Source of the DNA: Chlorops oryzae
Taxonomy: Eukaryota; Arthropoda; Insecta; Diptera; Chloropidae
Direction: 5' to 3'
Assembly (NCBI GenBank): GCA_020466095.1
Contig: CM035807.1
Location: 29,761,176 to 29,825,175 of the forward strand
DNA: 64,000 nt
Part shown: in pieces, positions 33,251-45,300 of the stretch
Numbering within the stretch: position 1 is the first letter of the stretch
Layout of the letters: every line of letters starts with the position of its first letter
Notes under the pieces: generated by a model
Seen by the model: the letters and a program-made list of their open reading frames with translations, nothing else
The model's database searches: none
What the model was told of the DNA's origin: nothing
Position numbers and translations under genes: made by a program

Positions 33251-33299
33251 TGCATGATGCGTGGATTTCATGTTCACATTCTGATCGCCGCGCCGCCGA

Positions 33300-33374
33300 A
33301 GGGAAGCTAGCCTAGTGCTTAAATGCTAGGTCTTCCAGCCGACTGAGCCGGGTTCGAGCCCTGGCTCTGTTGAG
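33300..33374 (+). ncRNA. tRNA-like Pol III cassette 1
   Basis: A-box-like TAGCCTAGTGCTTAA at 33308, an anticodon-arm-like GTCTTCCAGCCGAC, and a strong T-arm/B-box GCCGGGTTCGAGCCCTGGC (33347-33365). Cloverleaf pairing is only partial, so it is a tRNA-derived SINE head or tRNA pseudogene, not a functional tRNA. A-rich and T-rich runs follow at once. Confidence 0.5.
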
Positions 33375-33622
33375 AAAAAAAAATTTTTTTTTAATTATCT
33401 AAGTTTTTTTTTTATTTTTTCATTTTAATTAATTTTTTTTTTTATTGAAAATCTTGCAACAAAATATTTTTTTTTAAAATTTTTCCCATGTTAAAATGTT
33501 TTTTAAAATATTTGCTGAGAATAAACTTTTTTTCTTTGAAAATTCTATGCGCGCGTTTCAAAGCAACCTTGATCAACAAAAAACTCAAGTTAGCGTTTTG
33601 ACAAGAAAATTCAATTTGCCTA

Positions 33623-33691
33623 TACAGTGTAATGGTAAAGACACCGAATTACCAACCGAGCGGTCAGTGGTTCGATTCTCGGACGAGACGA
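33623..33691 (+). ncRNA. tRNA-like Pol III cassette 2
   Basis: The 5' half reads CAGTGTAATGGTAAAGACAC, close to a tRNA D-arm, and the B-box is GGTTCGATTCTC (33669-33680). It lies in the same element as cassette 1, about 320 bp downstream, in the same orientation, giving a dimeric arrangement. Likely tRNA-derived, not functional. Confidence 0.5.
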
Positions 33692-34070
33692 AAAAAATAA
33701 AAAAAGTTAGGAAAGTAAAAAGTTTATAAATAAAGAAAAAAAGCAAAATAAGAAAAAAAAAACAAAACATTAAAAATAAAATTTTTTTTATAATTTTTAT
33801 ATTTTTAAAAAACAAAATAACATTGTTGAACCATTCGTGATAGGGAACACATGTTTCATGTGTTCTCAAGCATTGTTGAATCATGCATAGTAGGGAACAC
33901 ATATTTCATGGGTTCCCAAGCATTGATAAAACATTTTTTGTCTATGCATGATTTCCTATGACAAGCCTTAAGAAAAAAAAATGAATAGGCATGGAAGTTT
34001 GGCATGCATGCAAAGCACCCTTAAGAGGCATGATTCATGCATCTTTCATGAATATTTTTACAACTGGGAC

Positions 34071-34463
34071 TAAACTTCTTTTGAATAACATTGCTCATAC
34101 GTCGTGTTGTAAAAATTGAAAACTATTTCTGAGGATCATCCTTACCACTAAGGGGCATAAACAATAGTTAACATTCTAAACTCAGACCTACTGAATAAAG
34201 ACACAAAATCATCGTAAGAATCGTCAAGAAGTTTTAAAAGAGCTTAGGAACAAGTGGCGTGCCAAGAGAATAAGATCATTTTTGGTCCTTTTAAGCTGGC
34301 AGTGTTTCTATTTTTCGGAAGAGAATACTATGGAATTAATTTGGTTGCAAGAAAATTTCTTTCATTATATAGTTTTCAGTTTTATGAAACTTGTCTGCAG
34401 TCACCACAGAAAAACTTAGAGAATATATTCAGGTGCTTGTTTATTTATTTTTAGCTAAAATAA
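34071..34463. repeat. Duplicated segment A, copy 1
   Basis: About 390 bp that recurs directly at 36086-36470 (TAAACTTCTTTTGA through TTAGCTAAAATAA). The second copy differs mainly by single- and two-base deletions. No gene. Confidence 0.8.
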
Positions 34464-34680
34464 CACTGTGCGACGAGAAAAAAAATCCAAGAGGTTTGAA
34501 AACTGATTCCGGCGTGGTTTGGTCTCCTGATCACGAGGATATCGTTATTTTTTTTGGGTCACGTCAGAGTTATGTTTTACGGGGCTCCAAAGTTTAGCCT
34601 ATAAAATACCTTGTGAAAGAAAAAGATGTTGCATATTCAAAGGCGTAGGCTTTCAGTCAAAAAATGAAACTGCGATAAAG

Positions 34681-34900
34681 TTGAGCTCTTTGAATAATCC
34701 AGATAGTCTGAAAGTGGTTTCTGGTCTGATTTCTTTTCCTGATGACGGGGATGTCTTGATTTTGTTTGGGTTACGTCAAAATAACATTTAATGGGACTTT
34801 CGAAATTCTGTGTTGTGTATGAAATGAAAATTTTTTGAAAATAAGTTGGCTATCGTGTTAGCATTGCATATTTAAATTTTAATCTCTAAGGTATGCTACG
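34681..34900. repeat. Inverted segment B, left arm
   Basis: About 220 bp matching 35826-36046 in inverted orientation (GAGCTCTTTGAATAATCC, CAGATAGTCTG, GATGACGGGGATGTC, GGTATGCT). The arms enclose a family B repeat. The preceding block (34475-34630) is a diverged direct relative of the same sequence. Confidence 0.75.
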
Positions 34901-34911
34901 TTTTTAACATT

Positions 34912-35400
34912 TTTATACCCAGCGTAAGCGGGGTATATTAGTTTTGTGCGAATCTTGTAACAGGGAGAACTAAGCTCCGGAGATATAGACATATATATAA
35001 AGAAATGATCAGGATAAAAAACTGAATCGATTTAGAAATGTCCGTCTGTCCGTCCGTCCGTCCGTCCGTCTGTCCGTCCGTCCGTCTGTCCGTCCGTCCG
35101 TGGTCGGATCTCCTCCGAAACGGCTGGACCAATCAAGTCGAAATTTGGCACACAGGTATATCGGGATCCGAGTATGATCCTAAGTAAAAATGGGAGACAT
35201 CCGCCCACTGACACGCCCACAAATGAATATAATGTGTTTTCAGTAAAATGCTTGTAACTTGCGAACCACTCAACGCATTCCATTGATATTTGGTGTACTG
35301 GTAAACTAGGAATAGGTGTGGTAAATTCACCACAAATGTAGCAAAATACGTTGGGATTATTTTTATGTTTAACTTGCACTTCCATGATATTATATTAGTT
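34912..35400 (+). mobile_element. GGGTATA repeat family B, copy 3
   Basis: Starts TTTATACCCAGCGTAAGCGG and contains TTTTGTGCGAATCTTGTAAC, a long (TCCG/TCTG)n array (35038-35100), GGTCGGATCTCCTCCGAAAC and GACACGCCCACAAATG. It is the clearest copy of the family here. Confidence 0.75.
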
Positions 35401-35825
35401 TTGTGGTTATGTTTACGCAGTATCAGTAGGTTGCTCGATTTTTTTGTTTAAATGACAATTTAAAAGGTAAAATTTTATTTTCAATGCTTGCTAAATCCGC
35501 TGGACTGTTTCACGAGACGAGCTTCAAGAAGCTTACAGCTGGGTGTCGAAATTTTTTTTTTTGTACATAACCTTTGTTTGATAGCTTAAGGGCTGAAGTA
35601 CTTGCAATTTTTTGGAAAATTTTTGGAAGAGGTTTACAGATTGCTCGTACCGATTTTCTTCTTCAAATGAAGCTTTCTTTTTCTTCTTAGAATGAAGGAT
35701 TTTTTTTTTATTTTGAGCATAACTTTATCAATATGTTAAGTTCTGAGTAATTTCAATACCTTAAATTATAATTTTATAATTGCGATTCAAAATAGCATTT
35801 TATATCCTTTGATGTGAAAAGAAAA
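35401..35825. other. Unassigned DNA between inverted arms
   Basis: AT-rich; includes GAGCTTCAAGAAGCTTACAG palindromic words near 35520. No gene seen. Confidence 0.4.
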
Positions 35826-36046
35826 CGAAGCATACCTTACAGATTAAAATTTAAATATGCAATGCTAACACGATAGCCAACTTATTTTCAAAAAATTTTC
35901 ATTTCATACACAACACAGAATTTCGAAAGTCCCATTAAATGTTATTTTGACGTAACCCAAACAAAATCAAGACATCCCCGTCATCAGGAAAAGAAATCAG
36001 ACCAGAAACCACTTTCAGACTATCTGGATTATTCAAAGAGCTCAAC
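35826..36046. repeat. Inverted segment B, right arm
   Basis: Inverse of 34681-34900. Confidence 0.75.
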
Positions 36047-36085
36047 TCTTTCTCCTTAAATTTTAACGATTATGTCTCTGCAGTA

Positions 36086-36470
36086 CTAAACTTCTTTTGA
36101 CTGAACATTGCTCATACGCGTTGTAAAAATTGAAAACTATTTCTGAGGATCATCCTTACCACAAGGGGCATAAACAATAGTTAACATTCTAAACTTCAGA
36201 CCTACTGAATAAAGACACAAAATCATCGTAAGAACGTCAGAAGTTTTAAAAGAGCTTAGGAACAAGTGGCGTGCCAAGAGAATAAGATCATTTTTGGGAC
36301 CTTTAAGCTGGCAGTGTTCTTTTTTTCGAAGAGAATACTATGGAATTAATTGTTGCAAGAAAATTTCTTTCATATATAGTTTTCAGTTTTATGAAACTTG
36401 TTTGCAGTCACCACAGAAAAACTTAGAGAATATATTCAGGTGCTTGTGTATTTATTTTTAGCTAAAATAA
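36086..36470. repeat. Duplicated segment A, copy 2
   Basis: Direct copy of 34071-34463 with many one- or two-base losses, e.g. CGCGTTG versus CGTCGTGTTG. The flank TATGTCTCTGC just upstream is also found just upstream of the 33038 element. Confidence 0.8.
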
Positions 36471-39400
36471 TTAAACGAGCAAAGTTTTTCCAATTTCATT
36501 TCATTAAATTAAGCTTGAAATGAATTTTTTCATATTAATACTCAAAGTTTTTAAAAGCTTTGCTAATTGAAATTGATATTTTCTTTCGAAGAAGCCAGAG
36601 TTATTTGTTCCGAAAACTTTTCTTAAAGCTCTTACTTCAAACATTGCATATTTCGAGTACAAAACGCTCGACTTTCAATCATACATATCTCCCCCCCCCA
36701 ATGAAGATAGAAACTTATTTTCATTTTTCTTATGCAACAGCTAGGTTTTCCTTACAGCCATGGACCTGATTTCACAATTTCCATGATGCACAACACATTT
36801 GAATAAAACGCATTCAGGCATAATTTTTGAAAATGGCAAAATTTTCATTTCAACCTTTGAAGAGATGAGAGATGAATTCTTTTCCATAAACTGAAGCATC
36901 GCATCGTGATTGAAACAAGCCACAAAAATCCATTTGCATTCTAACGCACACAAGTTGATACGTGTACAATCTAAGCAAAAGGCAAGAAATTATTTTCATT
37001 TCTAGAACAGTTTTAACAGTCGAATTGATAACTCTTGTCAACATATTTGCTTTCGACCACAATTCTTGAGTCCTCAAAGCTATGCAATTGACTTTGTACT
37101 TTTGATTCATTTGATTTGTTGAAAATTGATATCGAATCGTAGGCATTTTTGGGATTTTCTTTTGAAAAGTTAATCATACAAATTCGACAATAGAACATGG
37201 ATGCATGCAATAAGTATTTATAAAGTTTTTCTTTAAAAATTGAAATTTTCACGATATTAAGTTCTTAAAGGAAAAAACAAATTCAATCAATTTAAATCAT
37301 GCTGCACCTCAAAGAAACACACACACACATATATATATATACACAACGCACATCGCAATCTGCTAGTTGAAATTGGCAATGGTAGCTCGCATAAGTATCC
37401 GAAACATATCTGAGATTCCATTCGCAAAATCACTCCCCAGACGCAGATACACGCAACTGCATTGCTAACAATATTTCACGCTGTGCAATATCAAGAGTTT
37501 TCATGTTGCGTTACGCTTACGCTTACTGTTGCCGATTGTTGTTGCATGGTCCATCTCGTTTAACATCGTATCATACAACATACATACCGAATACGTTATC
37601 GTGCATGAAAAGAATAAGCTTTGCAAAGGACAAACCATAATAAAATTGAAACAACGTGATCCAAGCTGGCGCTTGAACTCATAAAGAATGCAGTAGAAAC
37701 TACAAAAATATGCAATATGATTTCTTGGAACAATAGCACCGAGAGTATATCATCATGGAGAAATTTATGGATTGCTTGCAGAAGAGGTCATCAGAAACGT
37801 TTACGACCGAAGAAAGTTGGTCATAGCATAGGTATTATGGACGTTTGTTCGTATGTATGAACCAACCCGAATACGCCCACTCGAATGCCATGCCATCAGG
37901 CTATTGGCAGGACAACAACCGAATGATAGCATAGCGTTGATGACAACAAGAAATACGAAAAGAGGTCTTGCGGAATACCACATACTGACGGGCTGGTCTG
38001 GTACGGTACGGTACGGTGCGGCATGGTGTGGTGCGGTATATCAGAAACAAAGAAACTTAAATGCATTGAAGATTCTTGAAGCACTTTCAATTGTTAGAAA
38101 CGAAGAATGACGGAGGGGAAACGTCTAAGCCACAGGATTCGAAATCGTCTCTAATGGAGCGCATGAAATATTCATTAGAGAGAGTAAAAAAATGGCTGTC
38201 TGTTTAATTCAGTGTGGTGAACAAAGAAATAAAAAATGGACACAGTAGGCAACAATGGTTGAGTGTTGACTTAAATCTTTCATTTTATATATGAAACCAC
38301 AATCAACAAGAGACGAAGGCGTTAAAGTCTTCGTGGGAAAAAATTTTCACAATTGAAGAGAGCAGAATAATTTACAGAAAATGGACACATATAAGATTTA
38401 AGATTAGGATAAGTCATCCTTTAAGCTGCTTGCATGCCAACCAAAACCGACGTGCATGCGTTTGTCTCAATTATTTCCTCCTTTTTTTCTTCCATTCCAA
38501 TATTTTCCTAACTTCCGTCCATTCACTTTTAATGTTCTTTGAGGATTTAAAATTTCATGTTTTGCCAAACAGCCTGATGCTTCTTACACAAGAAAGGACG
38601 AATGGCATTTTTCTACGACAGCGTCATATCAAATTTCGTGACCCTCAAAAAACAGATGTATTTATATACAATCTCCGGCCCTCTGAACAACTGCTTGGAT
38701 TCGCAATCAACAAACCGTTTCTTGTTTTCAATGACACACACGTTGTGCGTACTTAAAAAATCCTTTCAATATCCTTGTTCTTTAGTATAAACAATACGTA
38801 AACAGTGGGCTCTTATGGATGATTCAACTTTCGGTCTCACGTATTCTCAATCATTGTCTCTCTCATGACCCCAATCAAATTCCACCTGACGATATATCAA
38901 AAACATTCGTTTTCCTTGCAAGTATGATGGACTATTTATTTCAAAATCATCGGGATGTGTTTGTTGTTGTCGACTCTATATAAATCACTTATGATTGCAT
39001 AAATTATCCAATTAAATATGATACACACATATGACGCAAAGAGCTCAGAGAACAAACATCCCTGGCCTCGGTAGCGCGCAGCCATGGGGATTTTAAAGCC
39101 GCTTCCTCGAGGTTATTGATATCTCTTAGTTGTTTTTTTTTCCTTACTTAAACTGATTTTCTGTACGCGACCCTTATTATCTTTTTACCCTAACATTATC
39201 CTTAACATTGATATGCCCTCTCTATACAAGGTATATGTATGTATGTTGCCTTGCCGCTGGTTTGTGTCAAATGTCCCTTTCAAATCAGGTCGATTTATTT
39301 TCTGCAAAAATCTCTGCTATTTACGTGATATTCACCTTCATTTTCCACTTTTGACACGAATGACATTTTACTTAAAAGTTTAACCCGCCATGCATGGCCA

Positions 39401-39896
39401 TAATCATGTTATTAGCTAGTTTCAACCTTTTGACAATGCCAGTATTGAGATCATCAAGTATGCCACGCACGTTTTTGCCTTCTGCAGCATTCCATCCGAA
39501 TTTGTATGCTATGTCCGCCGCCCCTCCTCCACACAAAAACCACAATGCCCTTAAAAACCCTTCAATATTTGACTGTTTTTACGTTCATTTATGGAAATGC
39601 CAACGAGAATACGTGCATATGTGAGACATCCGAAATCTATATTTAATCACAAATTAATATATTCACGCCGAGAACGTGTTCGGCATTTGCGGTTTTGTGA
39701 GCTCAAAATATTTTTTCGGCCAAAGTTCAACGAAAGCCTTTCTCAATTTATTGTTTCCAATTAAAACTTATTGAATTAAGAGTTTAAAAGCATTTAAAAG
39801 TCCTTTTCTTTCATTAATAAGATTTTTTTTCTTCTCAATAAGTCGAAATTATTTTCATAGAAATTAATTTTAATAACTAGGATCAATTTTCTCCTC
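36471..39896. other. Unassigned DNA
   Basis: No supported gene. Simple repeats include CA/TA at 37315-37345 and CGGTA/TGCGG repeats at 38004-38038. Several 60-110-codon frames occur in AT-rich DNA without domains. Confidence 0.4.
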
Positions 39897-40560
39897 CTAT
39901 TAATAGTAATAGCAATAGTAGTAGGAGTAATAGAAGCAATAGAAGTTGACGTAGAAGTAGAGTACTAGAATATGACGTGGTAGTCGAAGTAGTAGTATTT
40001 AGAAGTTGAAGTAGTACCCAGCCAATCATTGGAGCTCGCACGGCGCACCTTTAGGACTCCCAATGCGATGCGTTTACACTCCTAAGGAGCCTCGCAAAAG
40101 GATCCTAAATGAGCGTGTTGGCGGGAGAAAAGGGCCTTTTCAAAACTTATGAAAAAAGTGTACCCTGGGGACTTCTTAAAGGAGGGTTTTCGGCGTTCTA
40201 AAATGCTCCCTCAGATAAACAGTAAGGCCTCCGTGCGGACTCCTCTATAAACTTAAAATTAAGAAAAAGGACTCCTAAATTAATCCGAAGATAACCCAGA
40301 AGGAGTGTTTTTGGATTGCTTGATTGCTTATGAGCTTGAAAAATAATGTATCGTTTTTCGCGTTTCCTGTTTCCTGTTCCATGTTTCAAAGCATGACTCC
40401 CTGAACGCTCCTTAACGGTGCCTTTGAGGATCCCGTTGTCGGAACGCTCCGAAAACTCTCCTCCTACTTCGGAGCGCTCCGCATATGGTTGGCTGGGTGG
40501 TTGGCTGGGTAGTGGTAATAGTTGTAGTAGTAGTAGAAGCAGTGATAGCCCTGTAGGAGG
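39897..40560. repeat. TAG-rich trinucleotide tract, split by an insertion
   Basis: Degenerate (TAG/GAAG)n tract on both sides (39897-40014 and 40512-40550) of the element at 40017-40509, so the element inserted into the microsatellite. Confidence 0.7.
40017..40509. mobile_element. Motif-array inverted-repeat element (CCCAGCCAA ends, TA target)
   Basis: Left end CCCAGCCAATCATTGGAGC, right end complement CCCAGCCAACC; the last 12 bases of the right end are duplicated in tandem (40488-40510). TA (or AGT) flanks both sides. The interior is built from GGACTCCT/AGGAGTCC and GGAGCGCTCC/GAACGCTCC words in both orientations. No ORF. Confidence 0.7.
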
Positions 40561-41100
40561 AGTGGGGTCAATTGGGCCCTAGCGAGTATTTCTCGAGAAT
40601 AGGAAAAAGAAGTAGTACGCGATTAGAGACAGGGACAGAAGGACCTAACTAGTTGCATGGTCAACAAGGAATCTACAGTTCAATTTTGCTCATACATTAA
40701 TCTAATATGTTTGCGGCGCGTGAGTCAGATAGGTCCGTCGCGTAGTGAAAGCGTATTCGCTTGGCAATCTGAAGGGCGAAAAAAGGTGGAAGAACGGTAA
40801 TATTCGAAAAAACAAAAAAATTTGATTGAAAAAAAAGTATTCAGAACTTTGCTGTTTCAAAAATTCATATAAATTTGAAAGCTCGGGCCGGTCCCACATC
40901 CATCAAATGTACTGAATTGGCCCCGTTGCCTCTAGTAGATACTCTAATAGAGACTCTCTACTTCTGCACTAGTTCAAACGTGTGTGTCGATTTTTGAATG
41001 GCATGTTGGAATGTTGATTTAGGGAGTAGTTGAAGAGTATTTCTGCACTAGTTCAATTTCCTACAGGGTATCTTCTGTCACTTTCACAAATACAATCGAG

Positions 41101-41267
41101 CAGTAGCGCAGTGAGGGGGGAGGGCGAAGGGGGCAGTCGCCCCGGGCGCCAAATCATATTTCAAATTTTATGAAGGTATTTTTATTGAGGCCGATTGGAG
41201 GGGGCGGAATTTCCTGCATTGTGCCTCCATCGGGCTCCGGGCGCCGAAATGTCTCGCTACGCCACTG
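41101..41267. mobile_element. hAT-type MITE (CAGTRGCG ends) with exact 8-bp duplication
   Basis: 167 bp, left end CAGTAGCGCAGTGAGG, right end complement CAGTGGCGTAGCGAGAC, flanked by CAATCGAG on both sides (41093-41100, 41268-41275). The CAGTGGCGTAGC terminus with a GCCCCGGGCGCC block is a widespread hAT MITE signature. Confidence 0.93.
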
Positions 41268-41388
41268 CAATCGAGTATAGTACAATGAGAAAAAAGTTAT
41301 AAGATTAGTTATAGAATGCTTTTGTCTCTTCATAGGCATTTAAGTTACCAGCATCCCTGCAGTAATGAAATGTTTTCGGTGTAAAATG

Positions 41389-42340
41389 GACCGGACCTAG
41401 GTGAGTCCATATAGGACCGACCTGAAATTGATATGCACCGCGACCGACCCAAGGTGAGTCTCAATTGGACTCACCCTCTTCTAGTCCAAAAATGAGCGTA
41501 GGTGGGGTGAGTTCGTATAAACTTGTACTTATTGTTGTCTGTTTTAAGTCCTCAATCTGATCGTTGTGGCTACCATAGGCAAGTTAGCTTGATGGTTAAG
41601 ACTCTCGCTTCGCAACCGAAAGGGTGGGAGTTCGAGCCCTTGCTCGTTTTAGAAAGAATTTTTTTTTTCAATTACCTAAGATTTTTTATGTTCATATTTA
41701 AATTTTTTGTTTTAATATTTATTTTTCAAGAATTTTTTTTCTGTGAAAGTGAAAAATTCTTTACGCATGTTTCCCAAAAACTTGAGCTAACAAAATCAAG
41801 TAAGCGTTTTTGCAATGCATAAGCATTATGAACTTAATTGTTTGTAGTGAAATTTTGTAGTTTAAGACACCAATTTGACCAACCCATTGTTAGTTCTGTA
41901 AGATTAGAAGGCTTCGGTTACGCGAAAAAAAAAAGAAATAAATATGTTTCCCAAAATTGAGCAACAAATCAATAAGGTTTTGAACAAAGCATTAAACTTG
42001 CTTGTTTGGCGTAAGTTAAGACACCAAATTACGAACCCAGAGTTCTGTGGTTTGAGGTCGGTTAGGCAATCAAGGAATAATATAATGTTGTATATAAAAA
42101 GTTAAAAAAATAAAAAAGGAATAAAACAAAATACGAAATTTTTTTCATTTTTTATATAAAAATAAATATTAAAAAAAAAAAACTCACCCTCATTTGAGGC
42201 CATATGGACCCACCCACAACCGATCCTAAAACCTTTGAAAATGGACCGGTTGTTTTTCAATGACAGCGCTGTGGATAAAACGGGTGAGTTGAACGTATTG
42301 AAACGCGACCGGTCCTCACCTCTTTGACCCGGGGTCGGTC
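41389..42340. mobile_element. Motif-array element with GGACCGG/GGTGAGTCC arms and a tRNA-like cassette
   Basis: The left arm (41389-41515) repeats GGACCGACC/GGTGAGTCC; the right arm (42180-42340) repeats CTCACC, GGACCGGT and GGTCGGTCCC in the opposite sense. The centre carries a tRNA-like cassette (41576-41648) and an AT-rich body sharing blocks with 33370-33780 (e.g. AATTACCTAAG / AATTATCTAAG and a GTAAGCGTTTT-like word). A second, worn tRNA-like stretch occurs at 42000-42070. Outer limits are approximate; no target duplication found. Confidence 0.5.
41576..41648 (+). ncRNA. tRNA-like Pol III cassette 3
   Basis: A-box-like TTAGCTTGATGGTTAAGAC, anticodon-loop-like CTTCGCAAC and B-box GAGTTCGAGCCC (41628-41639), in tRNA-like spacing. 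Stems are imperfect. Followed by AGAAAGAATTTTTTTTT, a possible Pol III stop. Confidence 0.5.
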
Positions 42341-45300
42341 CCAATTACTATAGGGATTATACATTATATGTATTATACATTCCTCCATGTTTGGAATTTC
42401 CCACACATTATTGCTATTATTAAATGCAATTTCAATTAAGTCCAATATTTGATTTGGCTTTTTTTTTTGTTTTAATATTTGTTAATATTCAAAAGGATTC
42501 AATAATCGTGTTATTGGATTTTATTAGAATACCTTAAAATGATAAAGAAACCAAATAAATGCAATAACCTTTTCCAAAGTCTTCCATAGTAATTTCCTAA
42601 TACCAATGGGGAAATGAAATGATTGAGCTCGTAATGTGGTTAATTTGAACTAAACCCTGCAAGGAGTCATCCGACTATTGAAAATTGAAAATTATTTGTG
42701 TGCATGTATTTATGTGTGTATTTATGTATTTACACAAGCTGTAAGATTGTATGACTGTGTAGGTGTGTGTTTGCAAAAAACTGAATCCTTCTTAGACTCA
42801 CCAAAAGCTGGGATATGCCGAAAAGTTAATTGACAGCTTTGCATTACTATGCTTGCCATTAAACTGTATAATACGGTCCGAAGCGTAATATTCGAGATAT
42901 GGGTAAGCTTAAGTAATTACATTAATGGGAAAGTCAGCCACAGGAATCATATTTCAATGCATTTATATGTATTTATATTTATATGTGTATATATGTATAA
43001 ATGCATTAGCACTGAGGATGTGGGAAATGAATTTATGAGCAGCTGAAATGAGTCGTATCTTATGATATGAAAGAGCTAATTGATTTATGGACCTAAAATT
43101 GAAAGCGTGATGAGACAGCTACAAGGATAATTAAGGTTCGCTAATGTCCAGACATTCAACAAGAAGACCGCGATGATACACTACGATGATAGCTACAAAA
43201 GTTGATGGAATAATATTGCTTTAAATATTTGTAATCTCTGCGAGAATTGTAGCAAATACATCAGGACATAATATTGAAGTGTGAGGGAATCATGCTCTTA
43301 CTGAAATTCAATTTCAAAAAAGCACATTTCGTAGATACATAAGTATATTAATACCCTACAAAAAGAGAGTGTTTCTCGATAACTCGAAGGATGAAATGTT
43401 TCAACACTGCTCCTTCATGACATATCACTGACCATTAAAAGTGATCGGGTAAAAGTTAAAACAAAGGGTATAAAAATGACCTCCAATTCACCACCAGAGG
43501 TCAACCTGAAATAAGAGGTGATTTCCTTTCGATTACAAATTGATTTTAATAAGGATAATTAAATAAGGACACTTGAATAGCTTCGTTGGAAAATTGATAG
43601 GGTCTACTATGGTAGAAATTAGAGCACTGCATGGATGTATTCTGTTTACAATTCCACTCATTCACTCGTTGTACCAGTACCCATGTTCGAGTTGCTGTGA
43701 GGGATGAAATGAATTGATAAATGTTCTCATGCTCTTGCAGTGAATGTTGTATTGATCTCTGCTCTCTCAGCTTCTCTGTTGTCTCGCTCAAAACTTCTCA
43801 ATACAATGTTGAAGCTGTTCGGCGTTCGGGAATTTTCGGGTATTTTGGGTATTTCAGAAAAAGCATTAGCGTGCAAAACAAAAAAACCGGTTTTTTACAT
43901 ACGGCGAATTGTTCTCTTGCATTTGAATCGTTGCAGTTAACAAACTGTTGTGCGTGAGTTTGCAACGTTTGAATGGAAAATATCGAAACTATTGAAATCG
44001 ATGGGGAAGGTAGATTGAAACGATTTCTTGAATTTATTGAAACAATTTGATGAATTTATTGAACGTGTGACTTATTTTAGGATTATAAAAAGTCCCGCGA
44101 AGCCAGCCATATTTTGTCTCAAATTTCAAAAGGAGAAGGAAATGAGTTTTGTTAAATTTTTATTTTATTTATTTATTTTTTAGTTGTTTTAGTTTTAGTT
44201 GATGTTGTTTGAATGGTTCTTATTTTAATGTATTTAAACATTAAGCTGTAAAATATCTTCCTACGGAAGGCTTTAATTTTCTTATTAGTTGAAATAATTA
44301 ATAACATGATATATAATTTCACGCCTGGAAACAAAAACCATTTCACTTTTATTTTTGATAACTGAACATCTGTACGTATATAAATGTATGTATGTATGTC
44401 ATGAAATTGAGCATTTTCAATGGGCTCGAACTTAACACTGCAATAATAAAATTTCACTCGATCGAGCAACTCGAGATGCTCGAATAGTTGTACTCATATT
44501 CGAATATGCGCGTCTCACTCGTACAACTATTCTCTGCTCCCGTTTTCATTCTCTTTCACACTCTTTGCTTCACGCAAACGAGTGGCAATGCTTACTGTGT
44601 TCATGTCGCTTGAATTAGTACAATGATGTTTTCGTAAACATGTGAATGTATTCGAATACGCGAAAAGGCATACCCATGCAGGGCTCTAGTAGAAATCACG
44701 ATTTCTATAGGAGTAGATGGAGAGCATTTCCAATCGCTGCTGGGTTTGTATTACTTTCGTTTTGTAGTTAATGGAACTGTTGGGTACAACATTCCCTTGC
44801 TTCTTATATTAATCCCCTTTGAAAAGGTTATAAAATTAACAATTTATATTACTAGAGACTCGAACATCGCTTTCCCTATTTTTTTTTTTTTTTCGTTTTA
44901 CTTTCCTCATGCTTTCGCATTTATATTTTATTTATATTCTAATTCGATTACCGATACGAAGTGCGAATGAAATGTAACCAAAACTTTTGAGTTGAAGTGC
45001 CCATTAAGACGCTTGTTCGCAACATTCCTTTTCGCTCGGTCCTTTCTATTGAGCTGCGATGCCATTTCCTTTTAGAAAAACATTTCCCAATTGTCTTAAC
45101 AATTTTAAATCATTTAATATGCAAACATTATTCACGCTTCAGTTCGTTCTGCCATCGTCACCACTGTACTCCAATTTCCTCCATCCTCTGCTCTCGTCCC
45201 TCGTCATTCAGCCTTCGTCCTTCGTCTTTCATCCTTTAATGTCTTGAGAGAGTATTTATTTCTCATTTCACAACAGTACGAACTTTGTCTTCCAAAGCGG

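Larger units (their letters stand above)
33038..34070. mobile_element. Motif-array inverted-repeat element carrying two tRNA-like cassettes
   Basis: Left end CCCCAGTTGTAAAATTAAGC and right end TTTTTACAACTGGGAC are inverted repeats, flanked by TA on each side. Both arms are packed with GCATGCATG and ATTCATGATTCATGCAT words: on the left as four ~51-bp tandem repeats (33052-33250), on the right more dispersed (33825-34055). The centre (33300-33780) holds two tRNA-like cassettes, each followed by A/T runs, and a body shared with 41640-42120. A similar genomic segment without the insert is at about 36070-36100. No ORF. Confidence 0.65.

Noticed and set aside
34391..34597. Frame with WSPDHEDIVIFFGSRQ and a related segment near 34720
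   Set aside because: The similarity is between diverged repeat copies, the second of which is broken by a stop; there is no sign of selection on a protein.
34071..36470. LTR retrotransposon with A segments as LTRs
   Set aside because: The direct repeats lack TG...CA ends, there is no primer-binding site or polypurine tract, and the interior has no retroelement coding sequence.
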